A stretch of DNA of 13,737 nt, taken from contig WTHL01000310.1 in assembly GCA_011523155.1 (NCBI GenBank), forward strand, positions 1 through 13,737. Direction: 5' to 3'. The position numbers were made by a program, and so were the translations under genes. This DNA is from Synechococcus sp. PL34863bin_39. Lineage in GTDB: Bacteria; Cyanobacteriota; Cyanobacteriia; PCC-6307; Cyanobiaceae. Shown here piece after piece: positions 1 through 6,763 of this stretch. The first letter of the stretch is position 1. Each line of letters starts with the position of its first letter. The notes beneath the pieces were generated by a model, which made no database searches, was not told the DNA's origin, and worked only from the letters and a program-made list of their open reading frames with translations.

Positions 1-39
1 CTGGAGACGTTGATGCAGCTCGCTTTACCACATCGGTGA
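1..39 (+). CDS. gmk: C-terminal end of a gene, probably guanylate kinase (partial)
   Basis: Only the last 12 codons and a TGA stop (37-39) are inside the window, reading LETLMQLALPHR. The start lies to the left of the window. A C-terminus of the type 'LExLMxL' resembles what I remember of picocyanobacterial guanylate kinases (GMP + ATP to GDP + ADP). My recollection is also that gmk neighbours psaJ-psaF in marine Synechococcus and Prochlorococcus. Both points are recall, not a search. The gene converges on psaJ and shares the intergenic hairpin at 77-106. A second open frame from base 3 (GDVDAARF...) reaches a stop at 58-60 and cannot be excluded. Twelve residues cannot prove identity. Confidence 0.45.
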   Translation: METLMQLALPHR

Positions 40-76
40 TCAGGTTGTTCTCCAGTAATTAGCTTCACAAAAGCAT

Positions 77-106
77 AAAAAAAGGGGGGGTTAAATAACC
101 CCCTTT
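77..106 (-). terminator. Rho-independent terminator of psaFJ
   Basis: A G-rich/C-rich stem (GGGGGTT at 86-92 pairing with AACCCCC at 97-103, extendable by A/T pairs) is followed on the minus strand by seven Ts (complement of the A-run at 77-83). It lies 26 bases past the psaJ stop. On the plus strand only TTT follows the stem, so it would be a weaker terminator for the gene that ends at 39. Confidence 0.8.
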
Positions 107-131
107 GTGAATCTTTGAATGGATCGATCGA

Positions 132-248
132 TCACATCGGGTGGAAAAGCAGGTCAGGGAAGAAGCGATTCCACTCAATCAGAATGCCGGCTGTGAGTGT
201 GAACCAGATGGCTGCAACCACAGGGGCAGTGGTGAGAAATTTCTGCAT
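132..248 (-). CDS. psaJ: Photosystem I reaction centre subunit IX (PsaJ)
   Basis: This 38-codon gene begins with ATG at 246-248 and translates to [20 protein letters not shown]..., ending in [10 protein letters not shown]. The sequence matches the PsaJ family in length and in its conserved features: a short N-terminus, one transmembrane helix (about residues 8-27), the I-E-W-N-R segment after the helix and the FFPDLL tail. PsaJ is a small hydrophobic subunit at the edge of photosystem I in the thylakoid membrane, next to PsaF, and helps keep PsaF in place. It starts 44 bases after psaF on the same strand and precedes the terminator at 77-106, so psaF and psaJ very likely form a two-gene operon. 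Confidence 0.95.
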   Translation of the reverse strand: MQKFLTTAPVVAAIWFTLTAGILIEWNRFFPDLLFHPM

Positions 249-292
249 CGGATTGAAGGAGCAGTGGTTATGGGAGGGAACGGAAGAGAATC

Positions 293-772
293 TCAGCGAG
301 GTGAAACAGTCACCTTGTCATCGCTCTCAAGCAGCTTGCCGCTGGTGAATTCACCGAACGCAGCCAGCGGCCACGTGGCAGCAGCGATGCAGCTCTTGAG
401 TGCCAGCTTGAGATCGATCTGAATCTCCTTGGTGTACTGCTCCTTGGTGCCGCGGGTGGCTTTGAGGTACTCACGACCTGCCCAGCCGATGCAGCCGGTG
501 ATGTAGAGGAACATCAGGCCGGGGTAGACGAAGTCACCTGCATGGCTCCAGCGGCCATCAACGATCAGGTGGGGAAGTCCGTCATCACCACAGACGGCCT
601 GGCTGTACATCTCGAAGCGGGCTTTGGCCTGCGGAGTGGTCGCTGCGCTGGCGCGCTGTTGAAAACGGGCACTCTCGGAACAGGGGGTGAGACCTGCTAC
701 ATCAGCCTTGGCAACGGGAGCGAAGCCGAAGACAAGAAGAGCCGAAAGCGCAAGGGCAAAGAGACGACGCAT
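293..772 (-). CDS. psaF: Photosystem I reaction centre subunit III (PsaF)
   Basis: The product has 159 residues. Residues 1-23 form a signal peptide (RR, hydrophobic core, then AKA just before D24), so the mature protein starts DVAGLTPC and is exported across the thylakoid membrane. C31 and C61 are placed as the conserved lumenal cysteine pair. A hydrophobic stretch near residues 83-97 ([15 protein letters not shown]) is the membrane segment, followed by GREYL and a C-terminal amphipathic part. PsaF is a PSI subunit on the lumenal/outer side of the complex; in algae and plants it helps dock the electron donor, while in cyanobacteria it is largely dispensable. An AGGA lies about 9 bases before the ATG. 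It is divergent from tsaD and co-directional with psaJ. Confidence 0.96.
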   Translation of the reverse strand: MRRLFALALSALLVFGFAPVAKADVAGLTPCSESARFQQRASAATTPQAKARFEMYSQAVCGDDGLPHLIVDGRWSHAGDFVYPGLMFLYITGCIGWAGREYLKATRGTKEQYTKEIQIDLKLALKSCIAAATWPLAAFGEFTSGKLLESDDKVTVSPR

Positions 773-792
773 CGGAACGATTCCTGATTGAG

Positions 793-811
793 CCTGCCCC
801 GAAACGGCAGG
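793..811. repeat. Short inverted repeat between psaF and tsaD
   Basis: CCTGCC (793-798) and GGCAGG (806-811) are perfect 6-bp arms around a 7-base spacer in the 77-base divergent region. On the psaF strand it would lie in the psaF leader or promoter. It could be a leader hairpin or an operator. I see no classical tandem HLR1 (RpaB) boxes here. Confidence 0.35.
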
Positions 812-849
812 ATGTCACTTGTGGACACTAGGTGAGCCTGCCCAGCCCG

Positions 850-1920
850 ATGACAACAGTCCTGGCCCTCGAAACAAGTTGTGACGAGTCCGCAGCTGCC
901 GTTGTGCGGCGTCGGGACGGGGTCATCGAGGTGCTGGCCCATGGGATTGCTTCCCAGGTCGAGGAGCACGCCCAGTGGGGTGGAGTCGTGCCGGAGATCG
1001 CATCCCGCCGCCATGTGGAAGCGCTCCCCCACCTGATCGCGTCCTCTCTGGCTGACTCGGGTGTGTCCATGGACCAGCTGGATGCCGTGGCGGCCACCGT
1101 GTCGCCTGGATTGGTGGGGGCCCTGATGGTGGGCTCGATCACGGCCCGCACGCTTGCCGCACTCCATCAGCGTCCGTTTCTCGCGATTCATCATCTGGAA
1201 GCCCATCTGGCTTCGGTGCACCTGGCTCCTGAGTCCCCCAAGCCTCCCTACCTGGTGCTCCTTGTGAGTGGTGGCCACACCGAACTCATCCGCGTTGATG
1301 CCGATGGCGCCATGCTTCGTCTCGGCCGCAGCCACGATGACGCTGCTGGTGAAGCGTTCGACAAGGTGGCGCGGTTGCTTGGGTTGTCCTATCCCGGAGG
1401 ACCGGCGATCCAGGCCGTTGCCGCGACCGGGGATCCCCGCCGCTTCTCGCTCCCCAAGGGGCGTGTGAAACGTCCCGGGGGAGGGTTTCACCCCTATGAC
1501 TTTTCCTTCAGTGGACTGAAAACAGCGATGTTGCGTCAGGTGGAGTCCCTGCGCAGCGCGTCAGAGCTGCTTCCCGTCGCTGACCTGGCGGCCAGTTTTG
1601 AGCAGATCGTTGCCGATGTGCTCGTTGAGAGAAGTCTCCGGTGCTGCCGGGACCAGGGCCTCAACACCCTGGTCATGGTCGGGGGGGTCGCAGCCAACCA
1701 TCGGCTGAGAACGCTGATGGAGGACAAAGGCGGCAACCTCGGCGTCCAGGTGCGCTGTGCCCCGCTGGCTTTTTGCACCGACAACGCTGCGATGGTGGGC
1801 GCTGCAGCGTTGCAACGGCTCGCTGCCGGTTCCCGGATCAGTTCACTGGAACTCGGTGTCTCAGCGCGCTGGCCCCTGGAGAAGGCCGCGGACCTTCAGG
1901 ACTTGACGCCCCCGTTCTGA
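850..1920 (+). CDS. tsaD: tRNA N6-adenosine threonylcarbamoyltransferase (TsaD/Kae1/YgjD)
   Basis: TsaD transfers the threonylcarbamoyl group from TC-AMP to A37 of ANN-decoding tRNAs (t6A), working with TsaB and TsaE in the cytoplasm. From the ATG at 850 the protein has 356 residues, normal for the family. It opens with [14 protein letters not shown], the ASKHA-fold N-terminus. The metal-binding H115-x3-H119 lies in the sequence [15 protein letters not shown] follows, and the C-terminal TDNAAMVG supplies the aspartate ligand. A GTG at 832 is in frame and would add six residues (MSLPSP). I prefer the ATG because family members begin right at the [12 protein letters not shown] motif; the GGTGAG at 831-836 is too far away to be a convincing ribosome site for it. 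hli follows 39 bases downstream. Confidence 0.95.
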   Translation: MTTVLALETSCDESAAAVVRRRDGVIEVLAHGIASQVEEHAQWGGVVPEIASRRHVEALPHLIASSLADSGVSMDQLDAVAATVSPGLVGALMVGSITARTLAALHQRPFLAIHHLEAHLASVHLAPESPKPPYLVLLVSGGHTELIRVDADGAMLRLGRSHDDAAGEAFDKVARLLGLSYPGGPAIQAVAATGDPRRFSLPKGRVKRPGGGFHPYDFSFSGLKTAMLRQVESLRSASELLPVADLAASFEQIVADVLVERSLRCCRDQGLNTLVMVGGVAANHRLRTLMEDKGGNLGVQVRCAPLAFCTDNAAMVGAAALQRLAAGSRISSLELGVSARWPLEKAADLQDLTPPF

Positions 1921-1959
1921 GGGCGACGTTCTTACGATGGACTCAGTGGTCTTGCCGTT

Positions 1960-2181
1960 ATGTCGCCCGAATCACCCCTTGACGACCGCGGCGACAGGAT
2001 TGGGAACGACAAGGTCGGGGGCGACAACGTTGAGGTCGTGTCCGGGGGGGAGCTGAACTCCTGGCGGCGCGGATTCACACCCCAGGCAGAGATCTGGAAC
2101 GGAAGGCTGGCGATGCTCGGTCTGTCGGCGGGTCTTGCCGTACTCCTCCTGTCCCGTCTGGTGAGTCGCTGGTTGTCCTGA
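1960..2181 (+). CDS. hli: High-light-inducible protein (Hli/Scp, one-helix CAB-like)
   Basis: The product has 73 residues: a polar, acidic N-terminal region of about 40 residues, then a chlorophyll-binding helix with the E44-x2-N47-G48-R49-x-A51-M52-x-G54 signature, and a hydrophobic C-terminal stretch (LAVLLLSRLV). These one-helix relatives of plant light-harvesting proteins sit in the thylakoid membrane, bind chlorophyll and carotenoid, and protect photosystem assembly intermediates under high light or nutrient stress. TTACGAT at 1932-1938 upstream resembles a single half of an RpaB (HLR1) box, but I do not see the second half, so light regulation is inferred from the family only. It lies 39 bases after tsaD and converges on pilT with a 26-base gap. 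Confidence 0.92.
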   Translation: MSPESPLDDRGDRIGNDKVGGDNVEVVSGGELNSWRRGFTPQAEIWNGRLAMLGLSAGLAVLLLSRLVSRWLS

Positions 2182-2207
2182 AGTCCACCGGAGCGTTGAT
2201 GCTCGTC

Positions 2208-3443
2208 TCAGGTGCGACCGCGCAGCGCCTGCGCCAGTTCGTTCGGTTTGAGGCTGACCGCGATGGCGCTGTCCTTCTCGACCCGTCCCTCCTCCACAAG
2301 GGTCTGGAGAGACTGATTCGTGGTCACCATGCCGTCGAACCCACTGCGTTCCATGATCTCTTCGACCTCGTCGATCGCACCGCGCTGGATGTAATCCCGG
2401 CAGGCATCGGTGTTGATCAGGATGTCGTGATAAGCAGCACGTTTCTTGTCAGTTGTCCGGATCAGTCCCTGGGCGATCACCCCGAGCAGGGATTCGGACA
2501 GGGATCGCCGCACGCTTTCCTGCTCTTCGGGTGCGTACATCCCGAGGACCCGTTCCACGGTTTTCACCGCCGAATTCGTATGCAGCGTGCCGAAGACGAG
2601 GTGACCGGTCTGGGAGGCCTCCAGGGCTGTGCTGAGGGTTTCCCGGTCCCTGATCTCACCGACCAGGATCACATCGGGATCTTCGCGGAGTGAGGCGCGA
2701 AGAGCGTTGTGGAATTTCAGGGTGTGCTGCCCGACCTCCCGGTGGCGAATCAGGGATTTCTTGCTGTTGTGCACGAATTCGACCGGATCCTCAATCGTGA
2801 GGATGTGGCGGGTCTGATTGCTGTTGATCCAGTCGATCATGGCCGCCAGCGTTGTGCTCTTGCCGGAGCCAGTCGGCCCAGTCACCAGAACGAGTCCCTT
2901 CGGGCGCGAGGAGAGATCCCTGAGAACATCGGGCAGATTCAGATCCTCCAGGCTCAGAATCGTCTGTGGAATCAGGCGGAGAACCATGGCTGATCCCCGC
3001 AGCGAATCCAGCAGGTTGATGCGCACCCGCACAAAGGAGAAGGCGTGGGATCCGTCAAATTCCTTCTCGGTGCTGAAGCCATCAATCTGTTGCGGCGTCA
3101 GGATCTCCTGCAGCCAGCCCTGAAACATCGCCGGAGTTGTGACCGGCCACTCGGTCGTCAACATCTCCCCGCGGGCTCGATACCGGGGCTGCTCGCCAAT
3201 CCCAAGATGCACGTCGGAATGCCCTGCTTCATGGGCGATGCGCACAATTTCCTCAAGGCTGGGGACGTCGCCCTCGGGCCTGCTGGATGGGATGACCGGT
3301 GACTGCGGTCTGACGGCAGGTTGTGCCGTGGTGCGCTGCTGTTCCACCGGGGTCTGCGGCAGCGGTGGCTGCGCTGCAGGACGATTGCCTCCCGGCTGCG
3401 AAGGCAGGGGGGGGAACCCTGGAGGAAAAACCGGACTGGTCAC
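2208..3443 (-). CDS. pilT: PilT-family type IV pilus retraction ATPase
   Basis: The protein has 411 residues counted from a GTG at 3441-3443. After a proline/glutamine-rich, probably disordered N-terminus (about 1-58) comes a PAS-like domain starting SLEEIVRIA with the GHSDVHL signature (74-80). The secretion-ATPase core has Walker A GPTGSGKST (189-197), an Asp box around LTIEDPVE (215-222), Walker B DPDVILVGEIRD (255-266) and a His box QTGHLVFGTLHTN (278-290). The C-terminus (YIQRGAIDEVEEIMERSG) follows the PilT pattern rather than PilB, and I see no PilB-type N-terminal domain. PilT hexamers power pilus retraction at the inner membrane, for motility or DNA uptake. The gene stands alone, away from any pilB or pilC here, so it may be a second PilT. 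The start is uncertain: the open frame continues 18 codons further (to about 3497) with a plausible peptide but no ATG, GTG or TTG. A C8 tract lies at codons 10-13. Confidence 0.9.
   Translation of the reverse strand: MTSPVFPPGFPPLPSQPGGNRPAAQPPLPQTPVEQQRTTAQPAVRPQSPVIPSSRPEGDVPSLEEIVRIAHEAGHSDVHLGIGEQPRYRARGEMLTTEWPVTTPAMFQGWLQEILTPQQIDGFSTEKEFDGSHAFSFVRVRINLLDSLRGSAMVLRLIPQTILSLEDLNLPDVLRDLSSRPKGLVLVTGPTGSGKSTTLAAMIDWINSNQTRHILTIEDPVEFVHNSKKSLIRHREVGQHTLKFHNALRASLREDPDVILVGEIRDRETLSTALEASQTGHLVFGTLHTNSAVKTVERVLGMYAPEEQESVRRSLSESLLGVIAQGLIRTTDKKRAAYHDILINTDACRDYIQRGAIDEVEEIMERSGFDGMVTTNQSLQTLVEEGRVEKDSAIAVSLKPNELAQALRGRT
3407..3414. repeat. C8/G8 homopolymer in the 5' part of pilT
   Basis: Eight Gs on the plus strand (eight Cs on the coding strand) span codons 10-13 of pilT (F-P-P-L). 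A one-base slip would throw the downstream ATPase out of frame. A second G8 lies in the antiporter gene (6059-6066), and G7 runs lie at 84-90, 1681-1687 and 2044-2050, so the tract is not unique in this GC-rich window. Confidence 0.6.
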
Positions 3444-3537
3444 GGGGACGGCTGAGGCTTCTTCAAACAGCTTCGCGATCTCACGTGATTTGGCAACCCG
3501 GTTTCACTCCTAAAGTGCCTGAGATGCTCGGGAATCT

Positions 3538-4650
3538 ATGGCTGGTAAGCCGAGGGTGACGATTGTTCTCGGTACCCGGCCAGAAGCGATCAAGCTCGCC
3601 CCGGTGATTCAGGAGTTTCAGGCCTGCCCACTGGTTTCAACCCGCGTGGTGCTCACGGGGCAGCACCGCGAGATGGTCATGCAGGTGATGGATCTGTTCG
3701 GTCTCAAGGCCGACCATGACCTCAACCTGATGGCACCACGGCAGACCCTGACCCACGTCACCTGCGCTGCGCTCCAGGGGCTGCGGGATGACTTCCAGGC
3801 CTACCCGCCCGCCATGGTTCTCGTTCAGGGGGACACCACGACCGCTTTCGCAGCCGCACTGGCGGCGTTCTATGAACAGATCCCCGTCGGTCACGTTGAG
3901 GCGGGGCTTCGCACCGACAACATCCTGGATCCGTTCCCTGAGGAGGCCAATCGTCGGTTGATCTCCCAGGTTGCCCAGCTTCACTTCGCTCCGACCCAAC
4001 GCTCCGAGGCCAACCTCCTGGATGCTGGCGTTGTCGGTCGGGTGCTCGTCACCGGCAATACGGTGATCGATGCCTTGCTGCGCATGGCTGAACAGGCGCC
4101 GAGCCTGGACGATCTCGGCATCGACTGGCTGCGGCAACGGGTCATCCTCGCGACGGTTCACCGACGTGAGAACTGGGGCGAGCCTCTCGCGCAGATTGCA
4201 GCCGGTCTGTGCAACCTGCTTGACGATCATCCCGACACGGTTCTGTTGCTTCCTCTCCATCGCAACCCCACGGTTCGCGACCCGCTCCGCGCTCTGCTGG
4301 GTGACCATCCCCGCGTTGTGCTCACCGAACCCCTGGACTACGACCGTCTCGTCGCAGCCATGCAGGGCTGCACACTGCTGCTGACCGATTCCGGAGGGTT
4401 GCAGGAGGAGGCTCCTGCCCTTGGTAAGCCCGTCCTCGTGCTTCGCCGCACCACGGAACGACCTGAGGCTGTGGAGGCTGGAACAGCGCGTTTGGTGGGC
4501 GTCGATGCGGAGGCCATCGCCTCGGAGGCGCACCGCCTGCTCAGCGACCCAGAGGCCTACAACGCCATGGCCCGTGCTGTGAATCCATTCGGCGACGGCA
4601 AGGCCAGTTCCAGAATTCTTGAGGCCTGCCTTGCCCTTCTCCAGCACTGA
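3538..4650 (+). CDS. wecB: UDP-N-acetylglucosamine 2-epimerase, non-hydrolysing
   Basis: The enzyme interconverts UDP-GlcNAc and UDP-ManNAc, supplying ManNAc units for surface polysaccharides. The 370-residue length is typical. Visible family blocks, in order, are LGTRPEAIKLAP (11-22), QGDTTTAFA (97-105), HVEAGLRT (119-126), FPEEANR (133-139), ATVHRREN (205-212) and LTDSGGLQEE (282-291), followed by G296-K-P and RRTTERPEAVEAG. The catalytic acid/base candidates D98, E121 and H208 are present, and NPFGDGKAS closes the protein as expected. The ATG at 3538 is the only sensible start. It is divergent from pilT and is the first of four closely packed rightward genes; its last 32 bases overlap the next frame. 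No other sugar-nucleotide genes are adjacent, so the destination of the ManNAc cannot be read from the context. Confidence 0.93.
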   Translation: MAGKPRVTIVLGTRPEAIKLAPVIQEFQACPLVSTRVVLTGQHREMVMQVMDLFGLKADHDLNLMAPRQTLTHVTCAALQGLRDDFQAYPPAMVLVQGDTTTAFAAALAAFYEQIPVGHVEAGLRTDNILDPFPEEANRRLISQVAQLHFAPTQRSEANLLDAGVVGRVLVTGNTVIDALLRMAEQAPSLDDLGIDWLRQRVILATVHRRENWGEPLAQIAAGLCNLLDDHPDTVLLLPLHRNPTVRDPLRALLGDHPRVVLTEPLDYDRLVAAMQGCTLLLTDSGGLQEEAPALGKPVLVLRRTTERPEAVEAGTARLVGVDAEAIASEAHRLLSDPEAYNAMARAVNPFGDGKASSRILEACLALLQH

Positions 4651-5254
4651 GCGGGGCCGGTCGGCTTTCAGCTCCGGCGGGGCGTATCGATGGCTGCTGG
4701 AACGGAGCTGGGACCCTGGCCCATCGGTTGCGGTTGCCGGCCGTTCCAGCCGGAGCCTGATCTTCTGCGGATTGAATCCCTCAAAAGCCGACGCCGATCA
4801 GAACGATTCCACCCTCCGGCGGCTGCGGTCGTTCGCCGGGGCATGGGGCTATCAGCGCCTGATCGTGATCAATCTGTTTGCCCTGGTGACGCCATCGCCG
4901 CAGATGCTCCGTCGTCACCGGCGACCGGTTGGCTCCGCCAATGACGCTGTGATCAATCACTGGCTCCGTCACTGGGCCTGCCGCCCCAGTTGGGATCTAT
5001 GGCTGGGATGGGGTGCCAACGGGAGCCTCCATGGCCGGGACTGCTGGTTTCTGGACAGGCTTCAGTCGCTGATCACAACCCGGTCCAGCCGAACTGGCGA
5101 CGGTCCGTTCTGTCTTGGGCGAACGCGCCGCGGTCATCCCCGGCATCCCCTGTATCTCCCCGCATCGTCCATCCCTCAACCCTGGTTTGCGGCGGGAGTC
5201 TCTCCGATTCGTCATCCTGTGTCAGACGTTCAGGTCTGTACGGTTTCCCCATGA
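4619..5254 (+). CDS. DUF1643 domain protein of unknown function
   Basis: The protein has 211 residues from a TTG at 4619 (another TTG at 4631 is possible). Conserved DUF1643 blocks are visible: GLNPSKADADQNDSTLRRL (51-69), VINLFAL (83-89), a central WDLWLGWGANG (125-135) and LGRTRRGHPRHPLYLP near 166-181. I know of no established biochemical activity for this family; the charged N-P-S...D-x-S-T block looks like a possible active or ligand site, which is inference. The reading frame overlaps the end of wecB by 32 bases, and its stop overlaps the ATG of the next gene (ATGA at 5251-5254), a sign of translational coupling. The last 30 residues after HPLYLP are not part of the recognisable core. 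The function is unknown; the domain assignment is fairly secure. Confidence 0.8.
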   Translation: MRPALPFSSTERGRSAFSSGGAYRWLLERSWDPGPSVAVAGRSSRSLIFCGLNPSKADADQNDSTLRRLRSFAGAWGYQRLIVINLFALVTPSPQMLRRHRRPVGSANDAVINHWLRHWACRPSWDLWLGWGANGSLHGRDCWFLDRLQSLITTRSSRTGDGPFCLGRTRRGHPRHPLYLPASSIPQPWFAAGVSPIRHPVSDVQVCTVSP

Positions 5255-5496
5255 CTCGCACCCCGCGCCGTTACGCCGTCTCTCTGCATCTGATGGGTGG
5301 GCAGACCGAGATGGTGCATTTCCCCACGCTGGAGCAGTTCCAGCAGTGGTATCAGGGCCTTGTCAATGCCGGTGCCAACAGTGGGTTTGTGAACGTTCCC
5401 CTCGGCGAGTTGGATGGGGAGTATCTGGTGGTCCGACCCGAAGCCGTGATCGGGGTGCGCGTCGAGCCGCAATTCAATGCCATAGATGACGCCTGA
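5251..5496 (+). CDS. Conserved hypothetical protein, 81 residues
   Basis: The frame starts at an ATG inside ATGA (5251-5254), overlapping the stop of the DUF1643 gene, and ends 11 bases inside the antiporter gene. The sequence is soluble and mixed alpha/beta: a basic start (MTRTPRRYAVSLHL), then VHFPTLEQFQQWYQG, which looks amphipathic, and a strand-rich end (EYLVVRPEAVIGVRVEP). The open frame runs further left, to 4990, but the upstream part lies inside the DUF1643 gene in another frame, so the ATGA start is the sensible one. I recognise it as the kind of small protein annotated 'conserved hypothetical' in marine Synechococcus but do not know a function. Its overlaps on both sides suggest it is made together with its neighbours. 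Confidence 0.8.
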   Translation: MTRTPRRYAVSLHLMGGQTEMVHFPTLEQFQQWYQGLVNAGANSGFVNVPLGELDGEYLVVRPEAVIGVRVEPQFNAIDDA

Positions 5497-6763
5497 GCGA
5501 CTAGGTCTGCTCTGGGGCGTCACCGTTTTTGCCGGGGCGTCGGCGCGGCTGGTGGCGGCTCTGTCGGGGCTCCCCGGCGTGGTTCTTCTGCTGCTTTCCG
5601 GCCTGCTGATCGGCCGCTCCGGGCTGGGCCTGGTCGAACCGCTTGACCTCGGTCAGGGTCTCGCCACCGTTGTGGGTCTGCTGGTGAGTCTGGTTCTCTT
5701 CGATGGGGGGCTGAATCTGCGTCTCCCTGGGGACACCATCAAGGCCACGGTGCTGCGGATCTCGGTGGTGCGGTTGCTCCTGTCCCTTGGCTCGGCGCTG
5801 CTGGCGGCGCACTGGCTTGCGGGTCTGAATTGGTCTGTCGCTGCTGTCTACAGCGCGATTGTCCTGGCGACCGGCCCCACTGTGGTGACGCCTCTTGTTC
5901 AGCAGATTCGGCTGGCTTCTCCCCTCGGGGATGTTCTGGAGGCGGAAGGGCTTGTCCTCGAGCCTGTGGGTGCGGTGCTGGCCCTGCTGTTGCTGGAACT
6001 GGTGCTCGGCAACCTCCACGGCTGGCGAGAGCTGGCCTATGGACTGTTGGCTCGACTCGGGGGGGGTGTTCTCATCGGCCTGGCGGCTGGATGGCTGTTG
6101 TCCGAGGCTCTGCGACGGCTGCGTCCCGATCCTTCGGTCGGTCTGCGGCTTCAGATCACCCTCGGCGTGTTGTTTCTGATGTTCGGCCTCTGTGAATGGC
6201 TGCTGCCGGAATCGGGGCTTCCCGCTTCCGTCGCGGCGGGCGTTGTGGTCGGTCGCCGTCCCTCCACGCAGGCGGCGCAGTTGGATGAGGTCATCCGTGA
6301 GCTGGCGAGCCTCTCGATCACGATGCTGTTCCCGTTGCTGGCGGCCGACGTGTCATGGGCCGAACTGAGTCCCTTGGGGTGGGGTGGAATCAGCTGTGTG
6401 CTGATGCTCATGCTTGTGGTTCGACCGGTTGCCGTGGGTCTCGCCACAATCGGTCAGCCCCTGGACTGGCGCCAGAAGCTGTTCATGGGCTGGCTGGCCC
6501 CAAGGGGGATCGTCACAGCGGCGGTTGCTTCGCTGTTTGCGATCCGCCTGGAGCAGGCCGGGGTCCTCGGGGCCGGCAGGCTCCAGGGGCTTGTCTTTCT
6601 CACCATTCTGATGACGGTCGGACTTCAGGGGTTGACCGCACTGCCCCTGGCCCGTTTTCTCGGCCTTGTAGACCCCAGTGGGGATCGCAGCAGTGCAACT
6701 CAGGAGGGTGGTTCAGAGGCAGCGTCTCAGTCGCTCTCGATCGTGACCAAGTCGGGCCAGTAG
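5486..6763 (+). CDS. CPA1-type sodium (or potassium)/proton antiporter
   Basis: The protein has 425 residues and is highly hydrophobic, with about 11-12 membrane segments, in keeping with a NhaP-like cation:proton antiporter of the inner membrane. Family marks are [10 protein letters not shown] (about 70-79), [10 protein letters not shown] (128-137), [15 protein letters not shown] (152-166) and the C-terminal [17 protein letters not shown]. These transporters exchange Na+ or K+ for H+ to control pH and salt. The loop after segment 5 in related cyanobacterial proteins usually reads 'EG(V/I)LIDPIGA' as I remember it, whereas here glutamate replaces that aspartate (LEPVGA). The start ATG at 5486 overlaps the previous gene by 11 bases. 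The polar C-terminal tail (about 35 residues) is encoded in the 51-base overlap with gltX and just before it. Ion specificity cannot be told from sequence. Confidence 0.88.
   Translation: MTPERLGLLWGVTVFAGASARLVAALSGLPGVVLLLLSGLLIGRSGLGLVEPLDLGQGLATVVGLLVSLVLFDGGLNLRLPGDTIKATVLRISVVRLLLSLGSALLAAHWLAGLNWSVAAVYSAIVLATGPTVVTPLVQQIRLASPLGDVLEAEGLVLEPVGAVLALLLLELVLGNLHGWRELAYGLLARLGGGVLIGLAAGWLLSEALRRLRPDPSVGLRLQITLGVLFLMFGLCEWLLPESGLPASVAAGVVVGRRPSTQAAQLDEVIRELASLSITMLFPLLAADVSWAELSPLGWGGISCVLMLMLVVRPVAVGLATIGQPLDWRQKLFMGWLAPRGIVTAAVASLFAIRLEQAGVLGAGRLQGLVFLTILMTVGLQGLTALPLARFLGLVDPSGDRSSATQEGGSEAASQSLSIVTKSGQ

Noticed and set aside
697..1491. A 264-codon minus-strand frame across the psaF start and tsaD
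   Set aside because: It overlaps two well-supported genes and the divergent promoter region and is rich in H/G/R, as expected for a shadow frame.
2196..2693. A 165-codon plus-strand frame opposite pilT
   Set aside because: It is antisense to the Walker B/His-box part of pilT; no support for a separate gene.
3481..3488. TCACGTGA palindrome upstream of wecB
   Set aside because: It lies within the probable 5' extension of the pilT frame, is only 8 bases, and may be chance.
3637..4647. A 336-codon open frame on the minus strand opposite wecB
   Set aside because: It is a shadow of a well-conserved epimerase: no family motif, His/Gln/Arg-rich composition typical of antisense GC-rich frames, and no ribosome site.
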